A model generated the notes under the pieces. It saw only the letters and a program-made list of their open reading frames with translations. It was not told the DNA's origin and ran no database searches. Below are positions 1 through 7,354 of a stretch of 24,578 bases of DNA, one piece after another. The stretch comes from an uncultured Prevotella sp. GTDB taxonomy: Bacteria; Bacteroidota; Bacteroidia; Bacteroidales; Bacteroidaceae. The stretch's first letter is position 1, and every line of letters starts with the position of its first letter. Where the stretch lies: positions 1-24,578 of the forward strand of contig CALGHW010000052.1 of assembly GCA_937916075.1 (NCBI GenBank), written 5' to 3'. Both the position numbers and the translations under genes were made by a program.

Positions 1-30
1 TTAAAAATAATGGATATCCCAAATTGTATT

Positions 31-49
31 GTGCGGTGAGACACCGCAC
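31..49. repeat. Short perfect hairpin, function unknown
   Basis: Arms GTGCGGTG (31-38) and CACCGCAC (42-49) pair perfectly around the 3-base loop AGA. No U-tract follows, so it is not a standard terminator. The rest of the window's left edge (1-110) holds no convincing gene; the short open frame running right from 29 has no recognisable protein features and crosses the terminator and the lipoprotein gene antisense. Confidence 0.5.
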
Positions 50-110
50 CCACTATGTCTGGCAAGGTCACAGATTGCCGCGCTGTCAGCCCTTGTCCGT
101 GTGAAAACAA

Positions 111-154
111 AAAAAAGTCTCTCGGCCATGAGAAAGGCCGAGAGACTTTTTTTT
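111..154. terminator. Bidirectional rho-independent terminator after the BACON/OB lipoprotein gene
   Basis: A perfect inverted repeat with arms 111-127 and 136-152 (core GTCTCTCGGCC / GGCCGAGAGAC) encloses an 8-base loop. It is flanked by A6 on the left and T8 on the right, so it has a U-tract when read in either direction. It lies 28 bases beyond the stop codon of the lipoprotein gene and should end the minus-strand receptor-lipoprotein transcript; it could also stop transcription entering from the left on the plus strand. Confidence 0.9.
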
Positions 155-181
155 CATGAATCCGCCAGAGCTGCAGATTGT

Positions 182-1729
182 TTAATCCTTGGTATAGAAG
201 AAGGCGTCGCCCACCTGTATCTGTCCGTTGTAAGAAGAGCGGCAGCCGATGATGGTCACCTTGTCGCCCTCCTTCAGTCCGAGCTTGGCGCACTGCTTCT
301 TGTCGCCGTTCCAGCCTGTGAGCAGACCGTATACATATACCTCGCCCGTCTCATCCTTCAGGCCGAAGTTGCCATAGGTGTTCAGGTCAAACTTGGCTCC
401 TGTTTCCGACGACTTCACGATGGTGCCTGAGAGGCGGTATAGCTGCGTCTTGCTCTCGGCGGCGTTGCGGAAGTCGGCCACAGTGGTGGCGGGTGCGTCA
501 GCAATGTTGTAAGACGTCTCCAACTGTGCCTTGCCCACCTGGATGCTGCCGTTATACTCAGACCGCTGTCCCACGATGGTCACGATGTCGCCGGCCTTCA
601 GTCCGTGCTTGGTGAAGTCACCCTTGGAGCCTAATCCGTATACATACACCTCGTCACTGTAGTCCTTGATGTTGAAGTTGCCATACTGGTCGTTCTTGAC
701 CTCCGAGATGACACCCGTCAGGCGGTAGAGTGCTGTTCCCACCGGCTGGGCGTTAAACTCGGCGATGGTCAGCGGTATGATAGAGCCTTCCTCGGTGAAC
801 TCTGTGGTAGAGGTATACGTCTTGCCGTCCTTCTCGGTGGTGAAGCTGAGTGTCGTGGCGCGCTCGCCGCCCTCGTTGGCTGCCACCTTGAAGATGACCT
901 TGGCCGTGGTGCCCGATGTCTGTACAGCCTTGGTGCTGATCCAGCCCTGTGCGTCCTCCGGCACGTCGACAGCCAGGCCTTCACCCTTCACGGTGAGGTA
1001 AGCCGTGAGCTCGCCGCCTTCCTTGCCCATCTTGGTGGTAGAGAGAGAGTCCACCTTGACGAGCGACTTGTTGATGGCAATCACGGTCACGTTCTTCAGT
1101 TCCATGGTACCCTTGTAGGTTTCCTTGGGTCCCTGCACGGTCACCTCGTCGCCCACCTCGATGCCCAGGCTGGCAAAGTTTTTCTCGCCGCCGTTGGCGT
1201 CGAGCGTGCCATAGACATAAGCCTCGCCCGTGCCGTCGTTGATATACATGTTGCCGTAGGTGGTGCTTGTGATTTTGGTCACCGTGCCCTTGATGCGGTA
1301 AGAGTCACCGTCGGGTCCGGCGAGGAACTGGGCGCAGGTAGAGATGGGCAGCTCCACCCGTCCGGCCTGCTGGATGACCTGTATGCGCTGCGACTCGCCG
1401 TTGCAGGAGAGATACAGCGTGGTAGACAGGCTCTTGGTGGTCTTCTCGGCCTTGAATATCACGTCGGCCTCGCCGCTGCCTGTGGTGGGTGTCACCTCTA
1501 ACCAGGCGGGTATGGAGTCCTTCTCCACGCCCTTGGCGTCCTTGGTGCGGATGGTCCAGTCGCCGTTGCCCGTGATATGAATCGTGTCGGCGCCGCCGTC
1601 GGCAGGGATGGCCACCAGCGACTTGGTCACTTCCACCGAGCCGAGCTGGGTTAAGTTCTGGTCGTCGTCACAGCTGGTCAGGGCGGTGAGCGACACGGCA
1701 AAAGCCGCTAAAATATGTTTCAGTTTCAT
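182..1729 (-). CDS. BACON- and OB-fold-domain surface lipoprotein
   Basis: A 515-residue exported lipoprotein. It begins with a signal peptide ending in the lipobox LTSC (Cys20), followed at once by DDDQ; an acidic run right after the Cys resembles the lipoprotein export signal that sends Bacteroidetes lipoproteins to the cell surface. The mature chain reads as BACON-like domain (about 30-123), OB-like (124-222), BACON-like (222-316), OB-like (317-405), OB-like (410-515). The three OB-like units share the pattern YR(I/L)xG, then YGN, then EVYVYG, then G(D/E)xVT(I/V)xG. BACON domains often bind carbohydrate or mucin, or act as spacers; OB folds of this kind occur in secreted nuclease-associated proteins. 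The gene follows the TonB receptor after only 26 bases, so it is probably the receptor's surface partner, as SusD is for SusC. The ligand is unknown. Confidence 0.85.
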   Translation of the reverse strand: MKLKHILAAFAVSLTALTSCDDDQNLTQLGSVEVTKSLVAIPADGGADTIHITGNGDWTIRTKDAKGVEKDSIPAWLEVTPTTGSGEADVIFKAEKTTKSLSTTLYLSCNGESQRIQVIQQAGRVELPISTCAQFLAGPDGDSYRIKGTVTKITSTTYGNMYINDGTGEAYVYGTLDANGGEKNFASLGIEVGDEVTVQGPKETYKGTMELKNVTVIAINKSLVKVDSLSTTKMGKEGGELTAYLTVKGEGLAVDVPEDAQGWISTKAVQTSGTTAKVIFKVAANEGGERATTLSFTTEKDGKTYTSTTEFTEEGSIIPLTIAEFNAQPVGTALYRLTGVISEVKNDQYGNFNIKDYSDEVYVYGLGSKGDFTKHGLKAGDIVTIVGQRSEYNGSIQVGKAQLETSYNIADAPATTVADFRNAAESKTQLYRLSGTIVKSSETGAKFDLNTYGNFGLKDETGEVYVYGLLTGWNGDKKQCAKLGLKEGDKVTIIGCRSSYNGQIQVGDAFFYTKD

Positions 1730-1755
1730 ATACTTGCTGATTTAGTGGGGATGTA

Positions 1756-4700
1756 TTAGAAAATATACTTCAGACCTACAGAGGCGTACCAGCACTGTCC
1801 GATGGCATGGTAAGGCACAAAGGTCTTGGTGTCGCCGTTGATGGCCTTCGGTGTGGAGAAGGTGGCGTAGCCCTCGGCGTCGTAGCCCTCATACTTGAGG
1901 ATGCGCGCGTCGGAGCCGATGGCCGGGTTGAGATACTTCATCACGCCCCAGCTGGAGTTGAAGAAGTTGAGCACGTTCTTCATGTCGAAGCTCAGCTGCA
2001 GGGTGTGGGTGTGGTTGGCCACGTTCAGCTTGAAGTCGTGCTTGTAGCTGAAGTCCACGCGGTGTACCCAGGGAGAGTAGAGGCTGTAAGGCTCTGCGTA
2101 TTCGCCCTGGTGGTCTTTCAGGAAGCTGTTGTTGTGTACATAGTCCATGAAGCGCGTCTTGTCGTCCTCCGAGGCGAAGCGGAACTGGTTGTTGGCTACC
2201 TGTGCGTCGGTCGGGATATAGGCGGCGTCATAGTTGTATCCGTCGCCGTTCATGTCGTTGACGGTCATGAACGAGTAGTTGTATCCGCCTCGCCAAGTCT
2301 CGTAGATGAGGCTGTAGTGGTTGCCGCTCTTGTCGTGGGCGGTGGCGGCGGCGATGAAGCGGTCGGGCACTACGTTGACACCGTTGTGGAGCTTGATGTT
2401 GTTAGGACCCTCCACGGTGGGCACATAGGTGAAGGCCGACTCGGCGTTGGAGCCGGGCAGTGAGGTCACCTCCTTTGATACGGTGTGTGTGTAGGAAGCC
2501 ATGAGGCTCAGCCATTCAGCAGGCTCGGCGTTGACCGTGGCGCTGAACGACCATCCGTAGCCGCGGCTGGTGTTGCCCAGCACGAAGGCCTTGGGGTTGG
2601 TGCGGAATCCGTTGGGATAGAGCGGACGCGCGTCGGCACCGTTCAGATGGGCGAATCCGGCCGGCGAGGGGATGCTCATGTCGGAGATGGTGGCGGCGTT
2701 GACCGTCTTGTTGAAGATACCCTCCACGCTGACCGACAGCGGGAAGCTTACCGGTATCTGATAGTCTACGGCCAGCGAGGTCTTCCATACCTGCGGCATT
2801 TTGAATTTGGGGTCTATGGCGCAGAAGGAGCTGCTTACCGTACCGTCATCGGGGCTTACCGTCGTGGGGCATCCCAAGGACACCATCTTGTCGCGCAGGG
2901 CGGCGATGGTGGCCTGTCCGTTGGCGTCGGTCACGAGACCGCCGGCAAAAGCGTTCATGTCAATCTTGGTGCCGCCCGACTTGCCGGTCTCGTTGTATAC
3001 AGCCTGATACTTGCTCATGCCCGAGTTGGTGGGCATGTTGGTGAAGAACACCAAGGGCAGACGGCCCGAGAAGAGTCCGGAACCTCCGCGCACCTTCAGG
3101 CTCTTGTCGCCAAACACGTCGTATACAAATCCCAGACGGGGCGACACGGTCAGTGTGGAGTTGGGCCACTTGCCGGTGTCATAGTGAGTGCCGTTGTAGT
3201 CGAGGTCGTAGATGGCCTTGTTGGTAATCAGGTCACCGTTGTTGAAGAAGAGTCCGTCGAAGCGGATGCCGTAAGTCAGTTTCAGATTGGGTGTAGCCTG
3301 CCATTCGTCCTGTGCGTAGACGCCGAGCTTGTTGAACTGCACGCGGTCGGCTGCGTCCTTGTTGTCGTAGGCGTAGAAGAGGGCCACGATTTCGGGAGCG
3401 GCTCCGCTGAGGAAGTCGTCCAGGCTGTGGTAGCGGTAGTAGCCGGTACCGTTGCGGAAGTACACGTTGTCGGCCATCTGGTGCTCAAAGTTCACACCGC
3501 CGATAATCTTGTGATTGCCCAGGTAGTAAGTCACGTCGTCCTTGGCCGTCCAGATGGTGTTGTGCACGGCGTTGCGGTATGTAAACAGCTCCTGGCCCAG
3601 GGCCATGTAGTTGTCGGTGCCGTCGGCGCTGGCCGTTCCGTCCACGCTCATCTGTCCGCCGTCGAGGATGTCGATGAAGGGGAACTCGGAGGAGTGGGTG
3701 AAGCGGGTGTCGTCGAGCTTGGAGTAAGTGGCGAGGAATTGGTTGGAGAGGTTGTCCGTGAAGCGGCTGTTTAAGTCTACGGAGAATGACTTCACGAGGT
3801 TGTCAACTGCATACATGGAGTTGGCGAAAGACATGGAGTAGAGCGACATACGGTCGTTGGCGGCGGCGGTACCACCGTTCATGGACGTACGGTTGGGGGC
3901 GTTCCATGCGCGGTTTTTGGTGTAGTTGTAGCGCAGGGCCAGGCGATGCCTGTCGGTGATGTTCCAGTCCAGGCGCAGGAGGAACTTATAGTTGCTCTCG
4001 TCGGCGGGGAAGCTGTTGTAAGAGCCTGTGTCGTAGCCATACTTCTCTTTCACAAAGTCGGACACCCGTTGCAGGTCAGAGATCTTGGTGCGTGAGATAT
4101 AGTCGTTGGCGTTGCCGATGCCGTCTTCCGATCCGCGCCAGCGTGTGGCCACGGTAGGTGTCTTGATCATCTCGCCGTTGGCGAAGAAGAAGAGCTTGTT
4201 CTTGATGATAGGTCCGCCGAGGGTGAATCCCCAAGTGGTCTGCTGGTCCTTTTCGCGGGCGCCGCTGATTTGCTGCCGCTCGATGGCGTCGCCCTTCATG
4301 TTCTCGTTGCGGTGGTACACATAGGCGGTACCCTTGAAGGTGTTGGTACCCGACTTGGTGATGGCGTTGATGCCGCCTCCGATGAAGTTGGTCTGTCGCA
4401 CGTCAAAGGGCGAGATGACCACCTGCATTTCCTCGATGGCGTCGAGAGAGATTGGATTGCCGCCGCCGGGGAGCTTGGATGACAGGCCGAAGTTGTTGTT
4501 GAAGTTGGCACCGTCCACCGTGAAGTTGGCCGTGCGCCCGTCGGCACCTGCAAACGACATGCCGTTGCCGCCGTAAGGCGAGAGGCGCGTGATGTCGGTG
4601 ATGCTTCGGCTGATGGTGGGCATGTTGGTGATTTGGGCGTTGGTGATGTTGGTCGACGCGCCCGTCTTCTCCACATTGAACTTGGTGGCCTTGGCTGTCA

Positions 4701-5055
4701 CCACGATTTCGCCCAGTTGCTGTGCGTCTTGGCTCAGCGTGGTGTTGAGGTTGAAGGTCTCGCCCAATTGGAGCTTGACATCCTTCACCACTTTGGTCTC
4801 ATAGCCGATGTAGCTGATTTTGACCTCGTAAGGTCCACCGACACGCATACCGTTGATGGTGAACTTACCCTTGGTGTTGGTCACTGCATTGTAGCGTGTG
4901 CCTGAAGGAATGTGAGTGGCCTCGATGGTGGCGCCAATCACATCTTCACCGTCGGCAGTTACCACACCGCTCAAGCCAGAGGTGGTAATCTGCGCCATTG
5001 CCGTGGATACCATCAGTACCATCAGGGCAATGAGTAAATGCAATCTCTTCTGCAT
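1756..5055 (-). CDS. Oar-like TonB-dependent outer-membrane receptor
   Basis: A 1099-residue outer-membrane active transporter. Signal peptide 1-21 (cleavage after AMA) is followed by a carboxypeptidase-regulatory-like domain (about 26-108, GVVTADGEDVIGATI), a TonB-box-like segment (GEIVVTA near 115-121), a plug domain (about 125-240, with a DITRLSP and FTVDGANFNNNFG signature typical of the Oar subgroup) and a beta-barrel ending in the aromatic terminal strand GLKYIF. It differs from SusC in its plug motifs and in having no SusD neighbour. Import would be driven by TonB-ExbBD, which are not in the window. The substrate cannot be told from sequence. It is the first gene of a unit with the BACON/OB lipoprotein and has its own promoter about 100 bases upstream. 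Confidence 0.92.
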   Translation of the reverse strand: MQKRLHLLIALMVLMVSTAMAQITTSGLSGVVTADGEDVIGATIEATHIPSGTRYNAVTNTKGKFTINGMRVGGPYEVKISYIGYETKVVKDVKLQLGETFNLNTTLSQDAQQLGEIVVTAKATKFNVEKTGASTNITNAQITNMPTISRSITDITRLSPYGGNGMSFAGADGRTANFTVDGANFNNNFGLSSKLPGGGNPISLDAIEEMQVVISPFDVRQTNFIGGGINAITKSGTNTFKGTAYVYHRNENMKGDAIERQQISGAREKDQQTTWGFTLGGPIIKNKLFFFANGEMIKTPTVATRWRGSEDGIGNANDYISRTKISDLQRVSDFVKEKYGYDTGSYNSFPADESNYKFLLRLDWNITDRHRLALRYNYTKNRAWNAPNRTSMNGGTAAANDRMSLYSMSFANSMYAVDNLVKSFSVDLNSRFTDNLSNQFLATYSKLDDTRFTHSSEFPFIDILDGGQMSVDGTASADGTDNYMALGQELFTYRNAVHNTIWTAKDDVTYYLGNHKIIGGVNFEHQMADNVYFRNGTGYYRYHSLDDFLSGAAPEIVALFYAYDNKDAADRVQFNKLGVYAQDEWQATPNLKLTYGIRFDGLFFNNGDLITNKAIYDLDYNGTHYDTGKWPNSTLTVSPRLGFVYDVFGDKSLKVRGGSGLFSGRLPLVFFTNMPTNSGMSKYQAVYNETGKSGGTKIDMNAFAGGLVTDANGQATIAALRDKMVSLGCPTTVSPDDGTVSSSFCAIDPKFKMPQVWKTSLAVDYQIPVSFPLSVSVEGIFNKTVNAATISDMSIPSPAGFAHLNGADARPLYPNGFRTNPKAFVLGNTSRGYGWSFSATVNAEPAEWLSLMASYTHTVSKEVTSLPGSNAESAFTYVPTVEGPNNIKLHNGVNVVPDRFIAAATAHDKSGNHYSLIYETWRGGYNYSFMTVNDMNGDGYNYDAAYIPTDAQVANNQFRFASEDDKTRFMDYVHNNSFLKDHQGEYAEPYSLYSPWVHRVDFSYKHDFKLNVANHTHTLQLSFDMKNVLNFFNSSWGVMKYLNPAIGSDARILKYEGYDAEGYATFSTPKAINGDTKTFVPYHAIGQCWYASVGLKYIF

Positions 5056-5089
5056 AGATGAATGAATTGTTAATTAATTAAGAATACAT

Positions 5090-5139
5090 GGGCTTTGCGC
5101 CCTTTTAAAATAGGTATAACGAGGCTGGTGTCTCGCTAT
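5090..5139 (-). promoter_or_regulatory. Structured mRNA leader of the Oar-like receptor
   Basis: Between the proposed promoter and the start codon the transcript can form two hairpins: ATAGCGAG / CTCGTTAT (5139-5116, one G-U pair, 8-base loop) and GGGC / GCCC (5102-5090). The leader is about 95 nt, far longer than for most genes here. It could be a target of post-transcriptional control; the folding is seen, the function is inference. Confidence 0.35.
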
Positions 5140-5154
5140 TTTATAATTTTACTG

Positions 5155-5162
5155 CAAATTTA
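5155..5162 (-). promoter_or_regulatory. Candidate promoter -7 box of the Oar-like receptor
   Basis: TAAATTTG on the minus strand matches the Bacteroidetes -7 consensus TAnnTTTG. No clear TTTG -33 element lies at the expected spacing. A small palindrome CAGACA-GAA-TGTCTG sits further upstream (5216-5230) and could be an operator, but this is weak. Confidence 0.5.
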
Positions 5163-5272
5163 AATAAATTTTCCGATATGGTGGTTACATTTCAATGAAA
5201 ATGTGGCTTATATGGCAGACAGAATGTCTGTCGGTGAAGAATGTCATCCTAAAAGTATGGAAATGAATATGG

Positions 5273-5321
5273 AAAAGGCGATAACACAGGGGCTCGCTTG
5301 GCTCTCCTGTGTTATCGCCTT
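5273..5321 (-). terminator. Terminator of the obg-pgeF-M23 unit
   Basis: A 16-bp perfect stem (5275-5290 with 5306-5321; AAGGCGATAACACAGG and its complement) encloses a 15-base loop. Read on the minus strand it ends in a short U-run (CCTTTTCC). It lies about 30 bases after the M23 peptidase stop codon. Confidence 0.8.
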
Positions 5322-5349
5322 GATGCTGTCGGGAATGTGAGTTTTGGGC

Positions 5350-6513
5350 TTATTTCCCTTTTGCCATATAGTTCTTCTCCCCTCTGACGGTGATGGTGTT
5401 ACCGTTTTTGGTGAAGGTTACCTGCTCCATCTTGAGCGAGTGGTTCAGGTGGTCGAAGATGTTGGCCGGGTCAAAGATTTTGCCGTTGATGCGACATTCG
5501 AAATGCAGGTGGGGCGTGGTGGCGCGTCCGGTTTGTCCGGTCAGTCCGATGACCTGTCCGGCCTTCACCTTGTCGCCCACTTTCACGAAGTTCTTGGAGT
5601 TGTGGCTGTAGAGTGTCTCCAGGCCGTTGTCGTGCTTGATACGGATGCAGTTGCCGTAGGCCGCATAGGATTGCGACATGGTCACCACCCCGTCGAAGGC
5701 GGCCAGAATTTCGTCGTTGGGCTTGGTCTTGATGTCCACACCCGTGTGTCGGCGTCCGCCCCGGGTGCCGTAGTGGCTGATAATCTTGCTGTCGGGCAGG
5801 GGATAGCTCCATTCGCCGGGGTTGAAGTTGGCCAGGTTGATGGTAAACTTGTTGCTGTTGGCAAAGGCTTCCACCGGCGTGTTTTCCTTTCGGTTGGCGG
5901 CCTGTTCGCCGCGTGCCGCCTTGCCGCTGCGCACCACGCTCATGTCCACGTGGTTGCCGGCGTTGCGGCAAAGTATGGTCTCGCGGAGCAGCCGGTGGCT
6001 CTTCAGGTTGAGAATCATCTCCGGGTTGATGCGTCCGCCATTGACCATGATGGAGAAGGTGCAGCAGGTGCGTCCGCCCTCGGTGCCCACAATGGCGAGG
6101 GTCTGTCCGGCCTTGACGCGGTCGCCCACCTCCACGAGGTTTTGGGCGTTGTTGGCATAGACGGTCTCCAGGCCGTTGTCATGGCGCACCACGATGACAT
6201 TGCCGTAGCCTTGCTGGTTTTTGGACAGTCGCACGGTGCCCGAGAACATGGCTTTCACGGCGTCCCCCTTTTGGGTGGTTATGTCCACGGTGTAGTCCCT
6301 GTTCAGCTTGGCCTTGCCCACAGGCAAAGGAAAACTGTAGTCGCTGCCTCGCATGCCGGCGAAGTCCACTGTAAAGGCGTTCGACTGGCTGAACAGTCCT
6401 GGGGTGGCGATGCTTATCTGTTGCTGTTCCAAGGCCGTAAACTCATCTTTGGCCGTGGCCATTGTGGCTGAGGCCGTCAGACAGACGGCTATCAAGAGAT
6501 TTTTTAGTTTCAT
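5350..6513 (-). CDS. Exported M23 (LytM-type) peptidase with one dead and one intact domain
   Basis: A 387-residue protein with an N-terminal signal peptide (1-21, ending ATMATA). It holds two LytM-like domains. The second (about 236-352) keeps all zinc ligands: H256 and D260 in HTGVD, and H335 and H337 in HLHFE; it should cut peptidoglycan cross-links in the periplasm. The first (about 60-168) aligns well, including the GYGNVIVVRHDNGLETVYA strand and VGDRVKAGQTLAIVG, but has D73 for the first His and CCT for HLH, so only the Asp (D77) remains. It probably regulates the active domain or binds the wall. The gene follows pgeF after 61 bases with no promoter seen between them, and ends at a hairpin terminator. 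Confidence 0.9.
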   Translation of the reverse strand: MKLKNLLIAVCLTASATMATAKDEFTALEQQQISIATPGLFSQSNAFTVDFAGMRGSDYSFPLPVGKAKLNRDYTVDITTQKGDAVKAMFSGTVRLSKNQQGYGNVIVVRHDNGLETVYANNAQNLVEVGDRVKAGQTLAIVGTEGGRTCCTFSIMVNGGRINPEMILNLKSHRLLRETILCRNAGNHVDMSVVRSGKAARGEQAANRKENTPVEAFANSNKFTINLANFNPGEWSYPLPDSKIISHYGTRGGRRHTGVDIKTKPNDEILAAFDGVVTMSQSYAAYGNCIRIKHDNGLETLYSHNSKNFVKVGDKVKAGQVIGLTGQTGRATTPHLHFECRINGKIFDPANIFDHLNHSLKMEQVTFTKNGNTITVRGEKNYMAKGK

Positions 6514-6574
6514 AGCGTTGTTTTATTGTTTTTTGCCGGTTACTTCGAGTGGAAGTGAGTCCGGCAGATTAGGC

Positions 6575-7354
6575 TTATCTTAGAAGTATGCCGGTGAATA
6601 TCCGTCCCGAGTCAGTGCCCAAGCGGCGGGCAGAGAAATAGCGGTCGGCATTTTTGAAGGTGCAGATGTCCGATATCGTGATGTTATCCGGCTTGAGCCC
6701 CATCTCCGTCAGTTGGATGCGGTTGCAGGCTGGCAAGTCGATATGCCATTTCTCTTTACGGTGGCTGATAGGCTCCATGTCGAAGCCAGCCGAGGCAAAC
6801 TGCTCGTACACCTCGTCGCCCACCTCGAAGCTGTCGGCCGAGATGCCGGGCCCGATGACTGCCTTCAGTCCTGTGGGGTTCACCCGGTAGTGCATCACCA
6901 AGGCGGCCACGGCCTTGGTGGCTATCTTGGCCAGTGTGCCGCGCCATCCGGCATGTACGGCGCAGGCCACGCCCCGCTCCTTGTCATAAAGCAGGATGGG
7001 GATGCAGTCGGCTGTGGACACCCCGATGCAGATGCCCTTGACATCCGTCATGACGGCGTCCACTCCCTCCAGAATCATGGCTCTTACTGCGTCGGGCAGG
7101 GCGAGGAAGTCCTGGGCTATCTGTCGGATTTCGGTGCCGTGGGTCTGGTGGGGCATGATGAGCTGGCTGGTGGTGATGCCCAGCTCTTGGCACAGGGCGT
7201 CTCGGTTGGCGGCCACGGCTTCCGGCGTGTCACCGCAGAAGGCGTTGACGTTCAGTTCCGCATAGTTGCCTTGGCTTGCGCCCCCCTGTCGGGTGGTGCT
7301 GAAGGCCACGGCCCCGGGGCCCATGTCATAATAAGAAAGGACAGGCTTATTCAT
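6575..7354 (-). CDS. pgeF: PgeF/YfiH-family purine nucleoside phosphorylase / peptidoglycan editing factor
   Basis: A 259-residue cytoplasmic enzyme of the multicopper-oxidase-related YfiH family. Family members split adenosine and inosine to base and ribose-1-phosphate, and in E. coli remove wrongly built UDP-MurNAc-L-Ser. The metal ligands are visible: H72 in PHQTHG, C117 in STADC, H134 in CAVHAGWRG; the GPGIS motif follows. A start at 7381 is open in frame, but the one at 7354 (MNKPVL) fits the family's length and is preceded by a purine-rich AGGAGGAAGG. With this start it overlaps the end of obg by 8 bases, so the two are probably translationally coupled. The M23 peptidase gene downstream fits a cell-wall role. 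Confidence 0.88.
   Translation of the reverse strand: MNKPVLSYYDMGPGAVAFSTTRQGGASQGNYAELNVNAFCGDTPEAVAANRDALCQELGITTSQLIMPHQTHGTEIRQIAQDFLALPDAVRAMILEGVDAVMTDVKGICIGVSTADCIPILLYDKERGVACAVHAGWRGTLAKIATKAVAALVMHYRVNPTGLKAVIGPGISADSFEVGDEVYEQFASAGFDMEPISHRKEKWHIDLPACNRIQLTEMGLKPDNITISDICTFKNADRYFSARRLGTDSGRIFTGILLR

Noticed and set aside
2485..3774. Open frame of 429 codons on the plus strand, antisense to the Oar-like receptor
   Set aside because: The receptor frame has a complete signal peptide, plug and barrel; the antisense product is low-complexity and unlike any protein family.
5216..5230. Palindrome CAGACA-GAA-TGTCTG as a regulator site
   Set aside because: It is short and single; similar GACAG/CTGTC matches occur elsewhere (8769-8779) without a related context, so chance is likely.
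5344..6471. Open frame antisense to the M23 peptidase
   Set aside because: Nearly the same length as the real gene but with no recognisable domain; the minus-strand frame has catalytic motifs and a signal peptide.
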